Shown here one piece after another: positions 60,766-64,000 of a stretch of 64,000 bases of DNA. The stretch's first letter is position 1, and each line of letters starts with the position of its first letter. This stretch comes from Pseudoduganella armeniaca (GTDB lineage: Bacteria; Pseudomonadota; Gammaproteobacteria; Burkholderiales; Burkholderiaceae_D). The DNA lies in assembly GCF_003028855.1 (NCBI RefSeq), contig NZ_CP028324.1:372001-436000 (forward strand), in the 5' to 3' direction. The notes beneath the pieces were generated by a model, which was not told the origin of the DNA, made no database searches, and worked only from the letters and a program-made list of their open reading frames with translations. Made by a program: the position numbers and the translations under genes.

Positions 60766-62823
60766 ATGCAACGTCCTACCAAAACCGCCATCGCGCTGGC
60801 CGTCGGGCTGGCGCTGTCCGCCTGCGGCGATCACAGCCGAGACGAGGACCCGACCGCGGTCAACCAGAAGCCGGCCTACCTGGGCACGGTGACCAGCACG
60901 ACCTATGACGGCACGTCGGACGATCTGTTGACGGCCGGGCTCGGAACCACGGGCCTGGCGGCGGCCACGCCGCCGGCGTACAACGATCCCGCCAACCCGA
61001 CGGCGCGCGAGCTGCGGCGCAACGCCATCTTTGTCAACTACCGCGCCGTGCTCGACATCTCGGCCAACAGCGGCTACGGCAGCCTGTACGGCCCGAACGT
61101 CAACGCGGCCGGTGGCGTCACCAATGGCAGTGGCATGGTGGCCGGTACGGAATATCTTGCCTATGCGGACGACGGCAGCGGCAAGCAGAACGTCACCTTG
61201 ATGGTGCAAGTGCCCAACAGCTTCGACCCCGCCAACCCGTGCATCGTGACGGGCACCTCCAGTGGCTCGCGCGGCATCTACGGCGCGATCGGCAGCGCCG
61301 GCGAGTGGGGGCTGAAGAACAACTGCGCCGTGGCTTATGCGGACAAGGGCAGCGGCACCGGCCTGTACACATTTGACGATGACAGCGTCAACACGCAGAA
61401 CGGCGTGCGCGCCACGCGTGCGGCGGGCGGCAAGAACGCCACGTTTGCGCCCGAGCTGACGGACGCACAGCGCACGGCGTTCGCGCAGCAGTATCCAGGC
61501 CGGATCGCCTTCAAGCATGCGCACTCGCAGCAGAACCCGGAAAAGGACTGGGGCAAGATCACGTTGCAGGCGGTCGAGTTTGCCTTTTACGTGCTGAACG
61601 AACGCTACGGCGTGCAGACCAACGACGGCGGCCGCACGGTGCGCTTCACCCCTGGCAATACGCTGACGATCGCGTCCAGCATCTCCAATGGCGCGGGTTC
61701 CGCGCTGCTGGCGGCCGAGCAGGACACCAAGGGCCTGATCGATGCGGTGGCCGCCACCGAGCCGCAGATCCAGCCGAACAAGAACACGGGTTATACGATC
61801 CGCCAGGGCGGCGCCAACGTGGCGGCACAGGGCAGGGCACTGCTGGACTATTCCAGCTACGCGGCACTCTACCAGCCGTGCATCGCCGGCGGCGCGGGCC
61901 GCTGCGCGTCCCTGGTCCAGAAGGGGTTACTGAACGGCACCGACCTGGTGGCACGCCAGAACGACGCCAAGGCGCGCTTGAAAGCCTACGGCTGGACAGC
62001 GGACGCCGAGCCGCTGCAGGGCCTGCACGCACTGACCAATGTGCTGGTGGCGGTCACGTACGTCAATGCCTACGGCAAGTTTGCCGTGACCGACAAGGTA
62101 TGCGGGTTTAACTGGGCACCGGTCGATGCCAGCGGCAATCCGATCGCGTTCACGGCGGCGCAGAAAGCGTCCAGCTTTGCAACGCAGAACGGCATCGTTG
62201 GCACGCCGATCTATGAGGATTCTGTCGGCGGCGCCAAGGCCTATAACCTCGGCGTATCGCCATCGAGCGGCATCGAAGATCAGGCGCTGGACGGCTTCCT
62301 GTGCCTGCGTGGCTTGGCGACCGGTGTCGATCCGGTCACCGGCAACGCCCTGACGGGCGATGCCGCCGCGCTCAGCGCCCGGGTCAAGGCCGGCATGGCG
62401 GAGGTGCAGGCGACGGGGAACCTGAAAGGCAAGCCGGCGATCATCGTGTCCGGCCGGTCCGACGCGCTGATTCCCGTCAATCATGCGTCGCGCGCCTACC
62501 TGGGCCTGAACGCGGCAGTGGAGGGCGCCAACAGCAAGCTGCGCTATATCGAGGTGACGAACGCCAACCACTTCGATTCGTTTACCAATGCGCTGCCCAG
62601 CGTGATCGTGCCGCTGCACGTCTACCTGTTCCGCGCGCTGGACGCCGTCTATGCCAACCTGAAGAACAGCGCGACGGCGCTGCCGCCGTCGCAGCTGGTG
62701 CGCACCACCACGCGCGGCGACGCCAGCGTGCCGATCACGGTGCAGAACGTGCCGCTGATCTCGGCCGCCCCAGGCATCAACGCGATCACCGTCAGTGGCA
62801 CGACCGTGACGGTGCCTGACTGA
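60766..62823 (+). CDS. D-(-)-3-hydroxybutyrate oligomer hydrolase
   Basis: 685-aa 3HB-oligomer hydrolase, which cleaves hydroxybutyrate oligomers from polyhydroxybutyrate breakdown to monomers. A lipoprotein-like signal (IALAVGLALSACG) directs it out of the cytoplasm. The probable nucleophile Ser lies in TIASSISNGAGSALLAAEQ. The middle and late segments PCIVTGTSSGSRGIYGAIG and IIVSGRSDALIPVNHASRA fit the family, whose usual length is about 690. Downstream Fe-ADH converges with it. Confidence 0.92.
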   Translation: MQRPTKTAIALAVGLALSACGDHSRDEDPTAVNQKPAYLGTVTSTTYDGTSDDLLTAGLGTTGLAAATPPAYNDPANPTARELRRNAIFVNYRAVLDISANSGYGSLYGPNVNAAGGVTNGSGMVAGTEYLAYADDGSGKQNVTLMVQVPNSFDPANPCIVTGTSSGSRGIYGAIGSAGEWGLKNNCAVAYADKGSGTGLYTFDDDSVNTQNGVRATRAAGGKNATFAPELTDAQRTAFAQQYPGRIAFKHAHSQQNPEKDWGKITLQAVEFAFYVLNERYGVQTNDGGRTVRFTPGNTLTIASSISNGAGSALLAAEQDTKGLIDAVAATEPQIQPNKNTGYTIRQGGANVAAQGRALLDYSSYAALYQPCIAGGAGRCASLVQKGLLNGTDLVARQNDAKARLKAYGWTADAEPLQGLHALTNVLVAVTYVNAYGKFAVTDKVCGFNWAPVDASGNPIAFTAAQKASSFATQNGIVGTPIYEDSVGGAKAYNLGVSPSSGIEDQALDGFLCLRGLATGVDPVTGNALTGDAAALSARVKAGMAEVQATGNLKGKPAIIVSGRSDALIPVNHASRAYLGLNAAVEGANSKLRYIEVTNANHFDSFTNALPSVIVPLHVYLFRALDAVYANLKNSATALPPSQLVRTTTRGDASVPITVQNVPLISAAPGINAITVSGTTVTVPD

Positions 62824-62835
62824 GCTTGATAACCG

Positions 62836-62861
62836 CCGGGCCGCCTCAGTAGGCGGCCCGG
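62836..62861. other. stem-loop between convergent hydrolase and Fe-ADH genes
   Basis: Perfect 10-bp GC arms (CCGGGCCGCC and GGCGGCCCGG) with a 6-base loop. It overlaps the end of the Fe-ADH gene. No T-run on either side; may act as a bidirectional transcription barrier. Confidence 0.5.
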
Positions 62862-64000
62862 TAAATCGCCCATGCATCCGCGCGCATCAGCTCGCGCGGA
62901 TTATTTCCCAGTAATCGCGTCTGCAGCATTGCCTCGTCCGCCAAGCGGTCGAGATCACTTTCCATCACACCGACCTCCCGCAGCGTGCGTTCAATGCCCG
63001 TATTCCGGGCGAACCGCTCCATGGCGGCGATCAATTCCATGGCCCGTGCTTCGATGCTGCCGCTGGTGCCCGGGACAACCACGTCCGCCAGCTCCGCATA
63101 CGCCGTCATCGCCGCAGGCATGTTAAAGCGCAGCACGTGCGGCAGCACGAGCGCATTCGATAGGCCGTGCGGCACGTGGAAGATGCCACCGATCGGGTAG
63201 GCCAGGGCGTGGACGGCCGCGACCGGTGCGTTGGCAAATGCCTTGCCGGCAAGCAGGGCGCCCAACAGCATGGCTTGGCGTGCGGCGAGGTCATGACCGT
63301 CGCGACAGGCGGTCAGCAAGTTCGCCGCCAGCAGCTGCAGCGCTTGCCGTGCCAGATTGTCCGATAGCGGATTCTTCTTGTGCCGGCTGGTATAGGCCTC
63401 GAGCGCATGCACCATCGCGTCGATGCCGGTAGCGGCCGTCACGCGCGGTGGCAACCCGACCGTCAAGGTGGCGTCCAGGATGGCGATATCGGCATACAGC
63501 TGCTGGGCGACCACACCCATCTTGGTGGTGGCGCCGGTCGTGACGATGGCGATATTGGTGACCTCGGAGCCGGTGCCGGCGGTCGTGGGCACTTGCACCA
63601 GTGGCAGGCGCCCGCCTCGCACATTGCCGATGCCGTACATCTGCGCCAGGGGCTGATCGCTGCCCGCCAGCACGGCGATCAACTTGGCGACATCCATCGA
63701 ACTGCCGCCGCCGAGTCCGATCACCAGATCGGCGCCGAACCTGCGGGCCTGCTCGGCGGCGGCCAGCACCACTGCTTCGGGAGGATCGGCCACCACGTCG
63801 GTATACAGCGCGACGGTGAAGCCCACCGCTTCGAGGCTGCGCACCGGCGCCGCAGTCAGGCCGGTGGCGACAAAACCAGGATCGGTAACGACCAGCGCAC
63901 GGCGGCTGGCAGGGAAGCGCTGGCGTACATGCTGGCCCAGCTGGGCGGCGGCGCCGGGCGCGACAACGATCTGGCTGACGGTGCTGAAGACAAAGTCTTG
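62846..64000 (-). CDS. iron-containing alcohol dehydrogenase, partial
   Basis: 384 visible residues of a group III Fe-ADH; the first visible codons read QDFVFSTVSQIVV, so only the start codon and perhaps a few residues lie beyond the window edge. The nucleotide motif is GLGGGSSMDVAKL. Metal-binding residues lie in DAMVHALEAYTSRHKKNP and VPHGLSNALVLPHVL. The frame stays open to 64000, so an internal GTG at 63844 is not the start. Maleylacetate reductase-like or butanol-dehydrogenase-like function is possible. Confidence 0.92.
   Translation of the reverse strand, partial: QDFVFSTVSQIVVAPGAAAQLGQHVRQRFPASRRALVVTDPGFVATGLTAAPVRSLEAVGFTVALYTDVVADPPEAVVLAAAEQARRFGADLVIGLGGGSSMDVAKLIAVLAGSDQPLAQMYGIGNVRGGRLPLVQVPTTAGTGSEVTNIAIVTTGATTKMGVVAQQLYADIAILDATLTVGLPPRVTAATGIDAMVHALEAYTSRHKKNPLSDNLARQALQLLAANLLTACRDGHDLAARQAMLLGALLAGKAFANAPVAAVHALAYPIGGIFHVPHGLSNALVLPHVLRFNMPAAMTAYAELADVVVPGTSGSIEARAMELIAAMERFARNTGIERTLREVGVMESDLDRLADEAMLQTRLLGNNPRELMRADAWAIYRAAY

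Overview
This is a high-GC chromosomal window whose gene content fits a betaproteobacterium of the Oxalobacteraceae (Massilia/Duganella-like). Pointers are the rsmD-coaD-ferredoxin string, a PutA with a divergent Lrp-type regulator, a 3-hydroxybutyrate-oligomer hydrolase, a Tad pilus locus and a T6SS vgrG/Tle3 island. The taxonomic placement is inferred from gene families and order, not from a marker gene. No rRNA, tRNA, insertion sequence, prophage or CRISPR array was seen.

Layout. 1-6742 (minus strand) is a Tad/Flp pilus operon: a 45-aa membrane peptide, flp, cpaA, an unusual AAA+ ATPase gene, cpaB, cpaC, a small lipoprotein gene, cpaE and a cpaF cut by the window edge. A two-component system (6948-9293, minus) separates it from three plus-strand pseudopilin genes (two TadE-like, one TadG-like, 9430-11836). 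After a medium-chain dehydrogenase gene and a TonB-dependent receptor gene (11929-15986) comes the most interesting locus, 16331-21044. It encodes a tiny double-glycine-leader peptide with a Ser/Lys/His/Cys-rich core, an unfamiliar 318-aa protein, a HlyD-type adaptor and a C39-peptidase ABC transporter, the last three joined by 4-bp overlaps. It looks like a complete export and maturation system for a ribosomally made peptide of unrecognised class.

21072-22458 holds a divergent TetR/O-methyltransferase pair. 22841-30065 is a T6SS effector island (VgrG, Tle3-like lipase, Tla3-like adaptor, PAAR) with no obvious immunity gene and an AT-rich centre. 30138-36102 holds accessory genes (GST, DUF2141, carotenoid oxygenase, a BACON/IPT-like lipoprotein). 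36308-45471 is housekeeping (glmS, acpH, glmU, rsmD, coaD, ferredoxin) with several small proteins. 45577-50893 holds LysR and Lrp regulators and putA. 51464-62823 contains an MTA/SAH nucleosidase, a nitronate-monooxygenase-like protein, a GMC oxidoreductase, a five-gene branched-chain-amino-acid-type ABC transporter and the 3HB-oligomer hydrolase. The window ends inside an iron-containing alcohol dehydrogenase.

Three non-coding regions deserve attention. 52258-52915 contains two diverged copies, 437 bp apart, of a module with an AT-rich box and perfect DnaA-box matches in conserved spacing. 38754-39405 is packed with DnaA-box-like nonamers. 50965-51380 is a 178-bp tandem repeat whose inner 37-bp inverted-repeat element recurs in opposite orientation upstream of the pilus operon.
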